Assembly (NCBI RefSeq): GCF_029714305.1
Contig: NZ_CP121647.1
Location: forward strand, 5,352,501 to 5,416,500
DNA: 64,000 nt
Direction: 5' to 3'
DNA from: Bradyrhizobium sp. CB3481
GTDB lineage: Bacteria; Pseudomonadota; Alphaproteobacteria; Rhizobiales; Xanthobacteraceae
Numbering within the stretch: the stretch's first letter is position 1; every line of letters begins with the position of its first letter. A model generated the notes under the pieces. That model searched no databases, had not been told where the DNA came from, and was given only the letters and a program-made list of their open reading frames with translations. Shown one piece after another: positions 18,130 through 27,285 of this stretch. A program made the position numbers and the translations under genes.

Positions 18130-19178
18130 TCAGGTCAAAGCAGGATCTCTGCGTTCGTAGAGAGCTCCGGGCTTGTTCAAGACCACCCAGACAATGCGGG
18201 CCATCTTGGCGGCTAGAGCGACAACGGCCTTGTTCGGATGCATCCGAGCCTGGAGCCCGTCGAGCCAGCTTCCTAAGCGATCACGCGTCCGGTCCAGATG
18301 CCGGAAGCAGGATCGCGCGCCATGCACTAGAAGCTTTCTCACATAGCGATTGCCGCGTTTGCTGACGCCAAGCAACGTCTGTTTTCCGCCGGTCATTGCC
18401 TGGGCACTAACCCCAGCCAGGCAGCAAAGTCGCGGGCCTTGCGAAACTGCAGCCCATCACCGATCGCGGCAAGTACAGCGGTCGCACCCAGTGCGCCGAT
18501 ACCAGGGATTGTCATTAGCCGGCGTGTGACGTCCTCTCGATCGGCGACCGCTTCGACCTCCTGTGTCACTTCGCGGATCCGCTCTTCGAGGCGGCGGAGA
18601 TCGGCGAAGAGATCGCCGACCAGGCGACGCATCACTGGTGACAAATCGTTTCCTTCGTCATTCAAAGCGCGCGGCAACTCGAGTTTGAATATTCCGGCAC
18701 CCTGACGCAAAGCTACGCCGTACTCGAGGCAGAAAGCCCGCATCTGATTGATCAGGCGTGTCCTCGAGCCGACCATCTGGTCACGGATTCGATGCAGCGC
18801 TTGAAGATCGACCTGGTCCTCCTCCTTCACGGCGACGAAGCGCATCGTCGGGCGCGTCGCGGCCTCAGCGATCGCCTCGGCGTCGATGATATCGTTCTTG
18901 TTTGACTTCACGTAGGGCTTCACGAATTGCGCGGGGATCAGGCGCACCTTGTGACCAAGTGCCTGTATCTTCCGGGCGAGCCACTGTGAACCGGCGCAGG
19001 ATTCCATGCCAACTATGCTTGGCTGTGCGCGAGCAAAGAACTGAAGAAGGGTGTCCCGTCGACAGCGAACTTTCTGAACAGGTGTGCCGTCGCAGCTCAG
19101 GCCAATGACGTGGAACAGGTTCTTGCCAATGTCGATTCCATAGACAGCTGCAGGTCGCGGCAAATTGCGATGGGTCAT
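18130..19178 (-). pseudogene. IS110 transposase with a 4-bp deletion at the catalytic serine
   Basis: MTHRNLPRPAAVYGIDIGKN begins at 19178; the DEDD part (GIDIGK, GMESCAGSQW, NDIIDAEAIAEA) is intact. At about 18395 copy A reads CAATACTCGACC and this copy CAATGACC: four bases are gone, removing the YS of RQYSTGGK and putting TGA directly after Gln. The rest (GGKQTLLGVSKRGNRYVRKL) continues in another frame from an ATG that overlaps the stop as ATGA. The protein cannot be catalytic. Confidence 0.9.
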
Positions 19179-19237
19179 GATGCTCTCCTCTTTTGATCTG
19201 ACCTTCCTATCATGATGGAGGAGGACGGGGCGGGTTA

Positions 19238-20008
19238 GAGGGTGTCAGAAAGAATGTGTAAGTAGGTTTCTGTGAGTTTACCTTACAAAGGAGACTCACA
19301 TGACGACGGACACGACGATTACACCTGAACTGCTGGATCAACTCCTCGCTAACTATGAGAAGCCTGAAGACCTCACCGGTGCAGACGGACTTTTCAAGCA
19401 GCTGAAGAAGGCGTTGATTGAGCGGGCGCTTGGTGCGGAGCTGAGCGATCATCTTGGCTACGAGAAGGGGTACCCGGCCGGCCGCGGCAGCGGCAATAGC
19501 CGCAACGGGACCAGCGCGAAGACAATCCTGACCGAGGACGGCGAGATCGAGATCGCGGTGCCACGCGACCGGGCCGGCAGCTTTGAGCCGTTCTTGATCG
19601 CCAAGGGCCAGACCCGTTTCGAGACCCGCGGCAGCTTTCCAAACGACGACGCGGCGTTGAAGCTGCTTTATCTCGCCATCAAGAACACCGGATTGAGGTG
19701 GCGGCGAGGCGTCGAGTGGACTGCCGCCATGGGCCAGTTCGCCATTCAGTTCGGCTCGCGTTTTCCGGGATCGGCGCGATGACCAAAGTGTCGATCAGCC
19801 ATCTTATCCGGCGGCCCGAGTTTGGCCGATCAGCAAGCTCTGTAAAGGCGGGCCTGCGGCCCCCGCCTGTGGCGGCTGCGGCCTTGACAGAGCTTGCTGC
19901 CCGGCCACTGTTAGCCACCATGGGATCGATGAAATGTCCGCCTGATGCAAGAAACCACTGCAATTCAACCTTCACAGAGGCCTCTTACACAAAATATCTG
20001 AAATTCCC
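19238..20008 (+). mobile_element. IS256 derivative with internal deletion
   Basis: 771 bp with IS256-type ends: GAGGGTGTCAGAAAG at 19238 and an inverted partner ending AAATTCCC at 20008, sharing inner blocks TGTAAG...TTTCTGTGA. The two ends are kept while the middle of the transposase is missing, the structure of a non-autonomous element. A hairpin with 13-bp perfect arms (19831-19843 with 19887-19899) lies after the transposase stop. Confidence 0.8.
19300..19782 (+). pseudogene. Internally deleted IS256 transposase (160 residues, still open)
   Basis: Residues 1-108 match the IS256 N-terminus (ITPELLDQLLANYEKPEDLT; ALIERALGAELSDHLGYEKG; DGEIEIAVPRDRAGSFEP), then IAKGQTRF jumps directly to the C-terminal end [20 protein letters not shown]...FGSRFPGSAR. 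About 250 residues with the DDE core are missing, but the join keeps the frame. The protein, if made, would keep the N-terminal DNA-binding part. It follows a good ribosome binding site (AAAGGAG). Confidence 0.85.
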
Positions 20009-20329
20009 GCGGACCATCCCATTCTGATGTCCCCAGTCAAGCACACAGCGCACGGTTTCCCATCTCCACGAGGACTCATCGTGAAGTTCTTGCCGCGATG
20101 GACCGTGCAGAGGAGAAGGCGGGACCCAAAGACGTCGGTGAACAGGCTCTGATGCGCAGGTTGGATACCGCATTTCCGTTTTTTCGTCTGGGGCTGTCCC
20201 TGGTCTAGCGTCGGGCGTCGATCAGATGATCGGCCACATAATGGGTTTCAGGATTTCCCCTGCCGTGGTCTCGCCTTCACCTCTGCACGATTGATGTCTG
20301 CGACTACCCCTGATCCTGATTGCAACAAA
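20009..20329. other. Unidentified segment between two elements
   Basis: About 320 bp. A minus-strand frame reads DESSWRWETVRCVLDWGHQN and looks coding, but no family was recognised and both ends are cut by elements. It is likely a remnant of an older gene or element. Confidence 0.35.
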
Positions 20330-21571
20330 GGGGGCTGTGGGCCGGTCGAGCGCACCTACGACTCGAACGGTCCACAGCCCCCAACGACGTTACGCCTGTC
20401 GAGGTGCCATGAGCTCGCGATTGATTGCCCAAATGAAGGCGGATAGCTCGCGGGCAATCGCCGTGACGATTACGGTTCGCCGCTTGCCCTTCCGCTCGAG
20501 TGAGCGGAAGCGTCCGCACAATCTGGTTTGCGCTTTCCACGCAATCTCGCGCGCGCCTCTCGGCGCGGTCTCCACCTTTGGCTGCTTGTCTCGGCTCACG
20601 CGCGGCGGATATCGATAGCTCCAGGCCGCCTCCACAAGCATACGTCGCGCCCGCCCATTACCGGCTTTGGTGATGCCGCCTCGCTTGATCCTGTCGCCAG
20701 TCGAGTTTTCCGTGGGCACCAGACCCAGATAGCCCATCAGCTCGCGCGGATCTTGAAGCGGGAGAGATCACCGATCTCGGCCAGCCCCCCCACAGCCGCA
20801 ATGAGATCAATCCCCCGCATCGCCTGCAGGGCCGCGACAATCTCAGCAAGCGACCACTCGGGTACTGCCTCGCGGATGGCATCTTCCAAACGCTCCATCC
20901 GCTCACTTTCCTGGCGTATCCCCTCAAGTAACTCTTCGAATGCGATGCGCTGCTCGCGATGCTCGAGCTTCTGCGACATCAGCCATCTCATGTGGGCTGG
21001 TCCCCACGTTGTCTTGCCCGGATAGATGCGTCCCAGCCGCAGCATCAATGACGAGATCTGTTGACGCTTGCCCTGGAGGTCCTTCTTCACCGCCTGCCGG
21101 GCACGCGACAGATCGCGCATAGCCTCATGGCGCTCGTCCGGCACCCACACCGCGGTGAGCTCGCCCGCGCGCAACAGCTTGGCGAGGCTTACCGCATCGC
21201 GCCGGTTCGTCTTCACTCGATCGCCGGCCTTCTTCGGAACGAGCGAGGGGCCCACCACCAGGCAGTCATGGCCGAGGCTCTTGAGCAGTCTGTAGAGGCC
21301 ATATCCTGTCGGCCCTGCTTCGTAGCAAAACGTCAGATGACAGCATTTCGCTGCAAGCTTTGCCACCAGCTTTCGGATCGCTGCCTCCGTGGCAGAAAAC
21401 TCCCCGAGATATCGGACCTCGCCGCCACGGCCGCCACCGGCAATGGCTATTGCATTGCGCGATTTTGACGTATCGATTCCGACAAAGACCTCGGTATGAT
21501 GATCCACGACTCGCCCTCCTTGTTTGAGGCTCTGCCCGGTCCACCCTCATTTTGTGGAGGAGACATACAGT
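20330..21571 (-). mobile_element. Second, different IS110-family element
   Basis: Carries its own IS110 transposase gene (20390-21507), only distantly like copies A and B. It ends next to the resuming IS3 orfB at 21572. Exact ends could not be fixed; a GTGGGCCGGTCGAGCG-type sequence near 20336 and ACATACAGTCTA near 21562 are the likely edges. Confidence 0.65.
20390..21507 (-). pseudogene. IS110/IS116-type transposase, frameshifted
   Basis: MDHHTEVFVGIDTSKSRNA begins at 21507; FVGIDTSK, CYEAGPTGYGLYR and TNRRDAVSLAKLLRAGELT are the DEDD motifs, and GLAEIGDLSRFK leads to the C-terminal part. A base is lost at about 20740 (family reading RFKNPRELMGYLGLVP; here RFKIRAS then stop). The C-terminal domain continues in another frame as MGYLGLVPTENSTGDRIKRG with the expected serine, down to 20390. 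Confidence 0.85.
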
Positions 21572-22500
21572 CTAATGGTAGGGCCCGCCGCTAAGCGCGC
21601 TGCGGTCGCGCATCTGCAGGCCGTCATGAGCCTGTCGGAACGGCGAGCCTGTTCGATCGTCGGCGCGGATCGGAAGATGATCCGCTACAGCTCCAGCCGC
21701 CCTGCAGACACGGCTCTGCGTGGGCCGATTGCGCGATCTCGCCAACGAGCGGCGGCGTTTCGGGTATCGCCGGCTGTTCGTCTTGCTGCGGCGGGAGGGC
21801 GAACCGTCGGGGATCTACCGGATCTACCGGCTTTATCGGGAAGAAGGGCTCACCGTCCGCAAGCGACGAGCCCGCCGCAAGGCCGTGGGGACCCGGGCTC
21901 CGATCCTGGTGGAGGCTAAGCCCAATGCCCGCTGGTCGCTGGACTTCGTTCACGACCAGTTCGCCAACGGCCGGCGCTTCCGCATCCTCAACATCGTCGA
22001 CGACGTCACCAAGGAATGCCTAGGCGCCATTCCAGAGACGTCGATCTCGGGACGGCGCGTGGCCCGCGAACTGACGGCAATCGTCGAGCGACGCCGCAAG
22101 CCAGGAATGATCGTGTCTGACCATGGCACCGAGTTCACCTGCAACGCCATGCTCGCCTGGAGCAAGGACACAGTCATCGATTGGCACTTTATCGCGCCGG
22201 GAAAGCCGATGCAGAACGGCTTCATCGAGAGTTTTAATGGCCGAATGCGCGATGAACTGCTCAACGAGACCCTGTTCTTCGATCTCGATGACGCCCGCGC
22301 CAAGATCGCCAACTGGGTCGCCGACTACAATATCCGTCGGCCTCACTCGTCGCTGAAATACCTCACCCCGCGGCCTATGCCGCCCACCTCACCGCAACGG
22401 ACGATCGGCTGCGCAACCCCGACCAGCTCCGCCGATCGTCCGTTGCTCCACCCGCGCCACTTGGCGTACAAACCACCGACACTCTAACCGCCGCTGGATG
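21572..22500 (+). pseudogene. IS3 orfB, frameshifted twice
   Basis: Starts MVGPAAKRAAVAHLQAVMSL at 21574. An extra G near 21722 shifts the frame before [20 protein letters not shown]; a base is lost near 22368, moving the C-terminus to another frame that ends at TGA 22498-22500. The DDE residues are seen in [16 protein letters not shown] and [10 protein letters not shown]. Together with orfA at 17643-17897 it rebuilds a full IS407-group transposase. Both frameshifts disable it. Confidence 0.88.
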
Positions 22501-22770
22501 AAAGTTCAGTGGCAGCTCAGTCGGTCTCGCCTTCTAGCCGCTTTGGCGAGTTGGACGCGTTTATGGACCTTATTCGTCACTGCCTGGGATTCATTTTTTG
22601 ATTCGCAGCGCCCGCTCCGCTGAGAAACCGCGACTGCAACGTTGCAGAAGGAGTAGAGCCGACCATCGCAGATACTGAGGTGAAGGCTCTTCCTCTCCGA
22701 ACCCACAATATACGGCAAGGCCCCTGAGTCGGATAACCGAGACAAATCAGAGAGTAGGTGCGGGCGTCTC

Positions 22771-23757
22771 TTATAGTTGCGTCACTATCACCTCTGGTGT
22801 CGTCTGATCCGATATAAGGATGTTGCGAAGGGGAGTTCCGAACCCCGGACCCGATACTTCCGTCACGTCGCCAGACAGAATCTTACAATCCCCGAAGCTC
22901 AACACGTCGGCCCCTAAAAAATAAACATGGACGTCGCCAGGGCGCCGGAAAGGGCGGTATTTGAAATGGTGGTGTTCCAAATTTGCTATGGAATGGCACA
23001 TCTCGCTTTCTCCCGTCAGAAAGGACGCTCCCCAAATTTCGGTTGCGCCGCGCGAAATGGACACCTTTCCTTCTATCGAGGCCGGAAGATCGCCGACGCG
23101 AAGTTCCGGGCCGAAAGAGCACTGTCGAAGCTTTGAGTGAGCCAAATAGAGATAGTTTTTCCGTTCCATTACGTGATCAGAAAACTCATTGCCCAAGGCG
23201 AAACCAAGTCGCAGTACATCACCGTTGTCCGCAATCACGTAGAGTCCGACGATTTCAGCTTCCTCGCCCATATCGTCAGCGTAGCACGGGATCGAAACTT
23301 TCTGCTCAGGGTGCACAATCCAGGCACCATCCCCCTTGTATGCCCATTCCGGCTGCGCGCCTATGGTACCAGATAGTGGCTTACCGCCATCGATACCGAG
23401 CTTGAACATCTTCAGGCTATCGGAAGGATCATCGACTTGTAGCTTCGCATGCATTGCATCCCGTGACTTGGCGCTACCAAGATGTGTCAATCCAGTGATC
23501 GCAAGAACGCAATGCGCTGGGTCCGGGTGGTCTAGCGGCACAAGAAGCCTCTTTTCAGAGATAATCCGGTCGTATGCAATGGTCGCGCCCACACCTAATT
23601 GATCAACCAAGGCCTCAACTCCCATCCGGTGTCGGTGAGCCTCAAGCGCAAGTTCGCGAGTGGTAGCGAGGCCGTTGAGTCGGCGGGGGCCATCCCCCTC
23701 CTTGATCACGCCCACCGCACGACTCCCGTCTGTGTCTACAAACTGAAAAAGACGCAC
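22771..23757 (-). CDS. AraD1/GguC-type, fumarylacetoacetase-fold protein
   Basis: 328 residues from GTG 23757, chosen for GGAG seven bases upstream; the frame also extends to 23796, overlapping the previous gene. The sequence (RLFQFVDTDGSRAVGVIKEG... TYDRIISE... FALGNEFSDHVMERKNYLYL... LRQCSFGPEL) matches the AraD1/GguC branch of the fumarylacetoacetate hydrolase superfamily, whose members act on 2-keto-3-deoxy sugar acids. The acidic metal site seems present in DDMGEEAEI. It starts 15 bp after the dehydratase stop and is last in the operon. A dehydratase or hydrolase step on a keto-deoxy acid is likely but the exact reaction is not set. Confidence 0.78.
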   Translation of the reverse strand: MRLFQFVDTDGSRAVGVIKEGDGPRRLNGLATTRELALEAHRHRMGVEALVDQLGVGATIAYDRIISEKRLLVPLDHPDPAHCVLAITGLTHLGSAKSRDAMHAKLQVDDPSDSLKMFKLGIDGGKPLSGTIGAQPEWAYKGDGAWIVHPEQKVSIPCYADDMGEEAEIVGLYVIADNGDVLRLGFALGNEFSDHVMERKNYLYLAHSKLRQCSFGPELRVGDLPASIEGKVSISRGATEIWGASFLTGESEMCHSIANLEHHHFKYRPFRRPGDVHVYFLGADVLSFGDCKILSGDVTEVSGPGFGTPLRNILISDQTTPEVIVTQL

Positions 23758-23771
23758 GAAGATAACTCCAA

Positions 23772-25280
23772 TCAGAGCACCGCATGAAGTTGCCAAGGGA
23801 TGAATTCCAGGTCGCCGTAGCCAAGCAATTCAGATTTAGTTTTCCGACCGGAGGCCACCGCTATTATGTTCTCAAAGATTTCTACACCTTTCGCTTGGAT
23901 CGACGTGCCTTCAACAATGTCGCCGCAGTTGATATCCATATCGTCGCGCATGTTCGAAAAAAGCGCCGAGTTGGAAGCCAGTTTGATGGAAGGCACCGGC
24001 TTGCAGCCAAATGCGGACCCACGTCCAGTGGTGAAACAAAGCACGTTCGCTCCGCTAGCTATCTGTCCAGTGGCCGAGCAAGGATCGAATCCCGGACCAT
24101 CCATGAAGATCAAGCCTTTTCGAGACGGCCGCTGTGCGTATTCGACCACATCCTCAAGTTGGCAGGTCCCGCCTTTTGCTACTGCACCCAGTGATTTCTC
24201 CATAATAGTTGTCAAGCCGCCGGCCTTGTTGCCCGGCGAAGGGTTATTGTTCAAGCTATTTCCGAAGAAGCGAGTATAGTCTTCCCACCAAGCCAACTTG
24301 CGGTAGAGTTTATCAGCGACCTCGGGCGTACGCGCACGGGCCGCCAGGATATGCTCAGCTCCGAAAATTTCCGGTGTCTCCGTCAAGATTGCGTTTGCTC
24401 CGGCGGAGGATAGAAGATCCACTGCATATCCAAGTGCCGGGTTGGCGGTGATGCCTGAATAGGCGTCCGAACCACCACACTGAAGGGCAACGGAGAGTTT
24501 ACCAATTGGCGCAGGCTCGCGCTTAGCTTTGGTCGCGCACGGCAGCATTTCCCTAACCAGCCTCACACCCGCATCAATAGTCGCGCGCGTACCACCCTCA
24601 CCCTGGATCGTTAAGAATCGCAATGTCGAACATTGCTCAAGCCCACACTCGCTGAACAGTCGCGTGATCTGCATCTGTTCACAGCCAAGTCCAACCATCA
24701 GGATTCCGCCAAAATTCGGGTGAATGAGGTAGCCTTCAAGCGTTCTCCGAAGTAGCTCATACCCAGAGCCACGATCCGACATGCCGCATCCTGTAGTGTG
24801 TGGGAAGGCCGCAATGCCGTCGATCGGCATTCCAGCCAGGTCAATCTGCTTGGACGCCTCGTCGGCGATCAACTTCGCAACTGTGCCGGCGCAATTTACA
24901 GAAGTCATAACGCCAATGAAGTTCCTCGTGCCCCAACAACCGTTGGCACGCTGGTAACCCATGAAGGTTCGGTCATTGACGTTGTTGACGATGGTAGCAC
25001 GACCGATCACAGCACGGCGCGTATCGGTTGACTCTGTCGGGCGGACATTGTGGCCATGAACATGATTGCCGGCTTCAATTGCTTCCGTCGCGAAGCCGAT
25101 GATCTGACCATATTTGAAAATAGGATCCCCGGCAGAAATAGTTCGCGTCGCAAACTTGTGCCCACGAGGAATATTTGCCAGCAACTCAACCGAACCAACA
25201 GTTGTACCGGCCACCAATTGTTGGGTTGCGACGGCAACATTGTCATCGTCCGACAGGACGAGATAAGATCGATCGTTCAT
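23772..25280 (-). CDS. UxaA-family sugar-acid dehydratase (altronate dehydratase type)
   Basis: 502 residues, the normal length. Residues 1-90 form the SAF domain (SDDDNVAVATQQLVAGTTV; VHGHNVRP), and the long C-terminal UxaA domain shows GYQRANGCWGTRNFIGV, FPHTTGCGMSDRGSGYELL, VGLGCEQMQI, QCGGSDAYSGITANP and the closing part with GDLEFIPW. These enzymes use iron to remove water from aldonates such as D-altronate. In an operon with a sugar dehydrogenase and a lactonase it would dehydrate the aldonate made there. Substrate is unresolved: D-altronate, or a 6-deoxy or pentonic acid. Confidence 0.85.
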   Translation of the reverse strand: MNDRSYLVLSDDDNVAVATQQLVAGTTVGSVELLANIPRGHKFATRTISAGDPIFKYGQIIGFATEAIEAGNHVHGHNVRPTESTDTRRAVIGRATIVNNVNDRTFMGYQRANGCWGTRNFIGVMTSVNCAGTVAKLIADEASKQIDLAGMPIDGIAAFPHTTGCGMSDRGSGYELLRRTLEGYLIHPNFGGILMVGLGCEQMQITRLFSECGLEQCSTLRFLTIQGEGGTRATIDAGVRLVREMLPCATKAKREPAPIGKLSVALQCGGSDAYSGITANPALGYAVDLLSSAGANAILTETPEIFGAEHILAARARTPEVADKLYRKLAWWEDYTRFFGNSLNNNPSPGNKAGGLTTIMEKSLGAVAKGGTCQLEDVVEYAQRPSRKGLIFMDGPGFDPCSATGQIASGANVLCFTTGRGSAFGCKPVPSIKLASNSALFSNMRDDMDINCGDIVEGTSIQAKGVEIFENIIAVASGRKTKSELLGYGDLEFIPWQLHAVL

Positions 25281-25329
25281 AGCTTTCCCCAGTTCTATGG
25301 GCCTTATGAATCAGAGTAGGTTCAGACCT

Positions 25330-26187
25330 TCAAATTTGGTCTACTTGGCTAGGCCCTTCCAAATGGTAGAAGCGGCGAGCGGTGTTTCCTTCGATTTCCG
25401 CTCGATCTCCAGGGGGCAGTTCAACTAGTAGAGTGTCAGTGGCCCTTGCCCAAGGATCATAACCTCCGGCCAAAACGGATACAGGCCAGTCACTTCCCCA
25501 CATCAGTCGCGCAGGCCCGAAACGATCCACAAGATGCTCAACGTAAGGGCGTAGTTGCTCGACATCCCAATGAGGACCTGCCTCCGTAATGAGGCCAGAC
25601 AGCTTGCAGAACGCATCGGTCTCTTTAGCGATGGAGCCGATCTCACTTGCCCATGGCTCAAACTTTTTCTCTCGAATTTGTGGTTTACCCCCGTGATCAA
25701 TGACAGTACAAAGATCAGGATAGCGATCAAGAAATCGACGAAGATCGCTGAGTTGATGAGGGTAGACGAGTGCATCAAACGTGAGACCGAGTTCAATCAT
25801 ACAAGCGATAGCGGGTGCCAACGCTGGTTGGAGAAGCCAACCATCAGGAAGCCATTGTACCATCGGTCTCAACCCAACAAGCTTTTGCGATCGAGCTAGC
25901 GAGCTTATTCGAGCTGGCGCATCTGGCTGCAATAAGTCGGTCCATCCAACAACGGCTGCCACGAATTGAGTTGATTTAGCTACGTCTAGGATAAAATGAG
26001 TCTCGGCTTCTGTATCAGTACATTGTACGAGGACGGTCGCTTCGATGCCATGCTTTGCAAGATGAGGCTCTAAATGGACAGGCATAAAATCAACTATAAT
26101 TGACCCAACATCGGGGGCCATCCAAGCATAATCCCCCCGCGTTGGGCGCCAGAAATGGTGGTGTGCATCAATTCGAGTCGCCATCAT
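25330..26187 (-). CDS. Amidohydrolase-family lactonase (fuconolactonase-like)
   Basis: 285 residues. RIDAHHHFW at the N-terminus is the HxH metal site of COG3618, and LMWGSDWPV near the C-terminus carries the catalytic aspartate. This branch includes L-fucono-1,5-lactonase, L-rhamnono-lactonase and 4-sulfomuconolactonase. Start ATG 26187 overlaps the stop of the aldo/keto reductase by four bases (ATGA), so both are made together, as expected for a dehydrogenase-lactonase pair. Cytosolic; no signal peptide. Confidence 0.83.
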   Translation of the reverse strand: MMATRIDAHHHFWRPTRGDYAWMAPDVGSIIVDFMPVHLEPHLAKHGIEATVLVQCTDTEAETHFILDVAKSTQFVAAVVGWTDLLQPDAPARISSLARSQKLVGLRPMVQWLPDGWLLQPALAPAIACMIELGLTFDALVYPHQLSDLRRFLDRYPDLCTVIDHGGKPQIREKKFEPWASEIGSIAKETDAFCKLSGLITEAGPHWDVEQLRPYVEHLVDRFGPARLMWGSDWPVSVLAGGYDPWARATDTLLVELPPGDRAEIEGNTARRFYHLEGPSQVDQI

Positions 26188-27188
26188 GCCAGACCATCCA
26201 ACAAGCCAGCAGCTTTGAGGTCATCCCAGAGCGATTCCGGGATTTTTTGGTGCAGCCACGCCGTGATCTGCTCAATTTCTGACGGTCGAGAGGCGCCCGA
26301 TAATATTGAGGCAACGGCGGGATGGCGAAGCGGCAATGCCAAGGAAGCCGCCGGAAGACTCACGCCGTGTTCTTTACAAACTGCTTGGATCGAAAGTGCT
26401 TTGGATCGGAGTTTTTCACTTGCTGGTTTGTAGTTGAAGGTTGCGTTTGGAACTGCTGGATCAACGAGGATCCCCGAGTTGAAGACGCCGCCGAGAAACA
26501 CGGAGGCACCAGTTTCAATGCATTTTGGCAAGAAGACATCGAGCGCAGACTGTTCCAACAGTGTGTAACGTCCGGCAAGAAGAAAGCAGTCAAAGTCGCC
26601 ATCCCGCATGGCATCCAAACACACATGCCATTCGTTAACGCCGAGCCCGATCGCCTTAATCACGCCGACGCTACGCAAATCGTGAAGGGCCCGGTAGGCG
26701 CCGTCCATCGCGGAGCGATAAACATTGGGCTGCATCTCAGGACCGTGGGTGTCAGTCCCAATATCGTGAATTAGGACAATATCAACGCATGGAAGCCCCA
26801 AACGTTGGAGGCTGTCTTCGAGGGACCGCTTGGTCGCATCATAACTGTAGTCAAAGCGAGCGGTAAAATTAAACGGCGATTTGAAAGGGTCTGTATCGAG
26901 ATCACGTGATCCGGGCTCTAGCAAGCGGCCAACTTTTGTTGAAAGAACATAATCGTCCCCCGATTTTTCGCGCAAAAAGTCGCCTATCCTGCGCTCGCTT
27001 TGGCCATAGCCATACATTGGTGCAGTGTCAAAAAAACGAATGCCATCCTTCCAAGCTTGACTAAGCGTCGCCTCGGCATCGTGATTATTCACGGGTCGAT
27101 ACAAGGATCCGAGACCTGTGCCTCCCAGGCCGAACTGGGTGACCTTAAGCCCGGTCCTCCCCACTTTTCGATAGTTTGCGTCCGACAT
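26184..27188 (-). CDS. Aldo/keto reductase, aldose 1-dehydrogenase type
   Basis: 334 residues. FDTAPMYGYGQSERRIG holds the catalytic aspartate and tyrosine, and TKVGRLL the lysine. The layout and ending (LHQKIPESLWDDLKAAGLLD) are like those of D-threo-aldose 1-dehydrogenase/L-fucose dehydrogenase and pyridoxal 4-dehydrogenase. It probably oxidises a sugar such as L-fucose or D-arabinose to the lactone with NAD(P). GGGAGA precedes the ATG. It is the first of four tightly spaced genes; the hydrolase candidate lies 97 bp upstream in the same direction. Confidence 0.83.
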   Translation of the reverse strand: MSDANYRKVGRTGLKVTQFGLGGTGLGSLYRPVNNHDAEATLSQAWKDGIRFFDTAPMYGYGQSERRIGDFLREKSGDDYVLSTKVGRLLEPGSRDLDTDPFKSPFNFTARFDYSYDATKRSLEDSLQRLGLPCVDIVLIHDIGTDTHGPEMQPNVYRSAMDGAYRALHDLRSVGVIKAIGLGVNEWHVCLDAMRDGDFDCFLLAGRYTLLEQSALDVFLPKCIETGASVFLGGVFNSGILVDPAVPNATFNYKPASEKLRSKALSIQAVCKEHGVSLPAASLALPLRHPAVASILSGASRPSEIEQITAWLHQKIPESLWDDLKAAGLLDGLA

Positions 27189-27285
27189 GCTTTCTCCCAG
27201 AATTATTTTGATCGGAGATCATCATCACCCACTCCTCTCGATAAAAGCTTGACGCGCCAAGCAGTCTGTCGATCCTCGTGGGCGT

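Larger units (their letters stand above)
17898..19237 (-). mobile_element. IS110-family element, copy B
   Basis: Minus-strand copy of the element at the left window edge, inserted at the IS3 orfA/orfB junction in the same relative orientation as copy A. It includes the transposase gene (broken) and the conserved 3' non-coding region 17898-18129. The far end is bounded by the IS256 derivative starting at 19238, which may have inserted in or against the IS110 end. Confidence 0.8.
17580..22519 (+). mobile_element. IS3-family element split by a 3.7-kb pile of other elements
   Basis: Left end TGACCTGCCACTGA at 17580 and right end TCAGTGGCAGCTCA closing at 22519 are inverted repeats (13 of 14). 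Both are flanked by GTCG (17576-17579 and 22520-22523), a 4-bp target duplication. orfA (17643-17897) and orfB (21572-22500) are separated exactly at their junction by two IS110 elements, a deleted IS256 and a short unknown segment. Without them the IS3 would be about 1.27 kb, the usual length. Confidence 0.88.
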
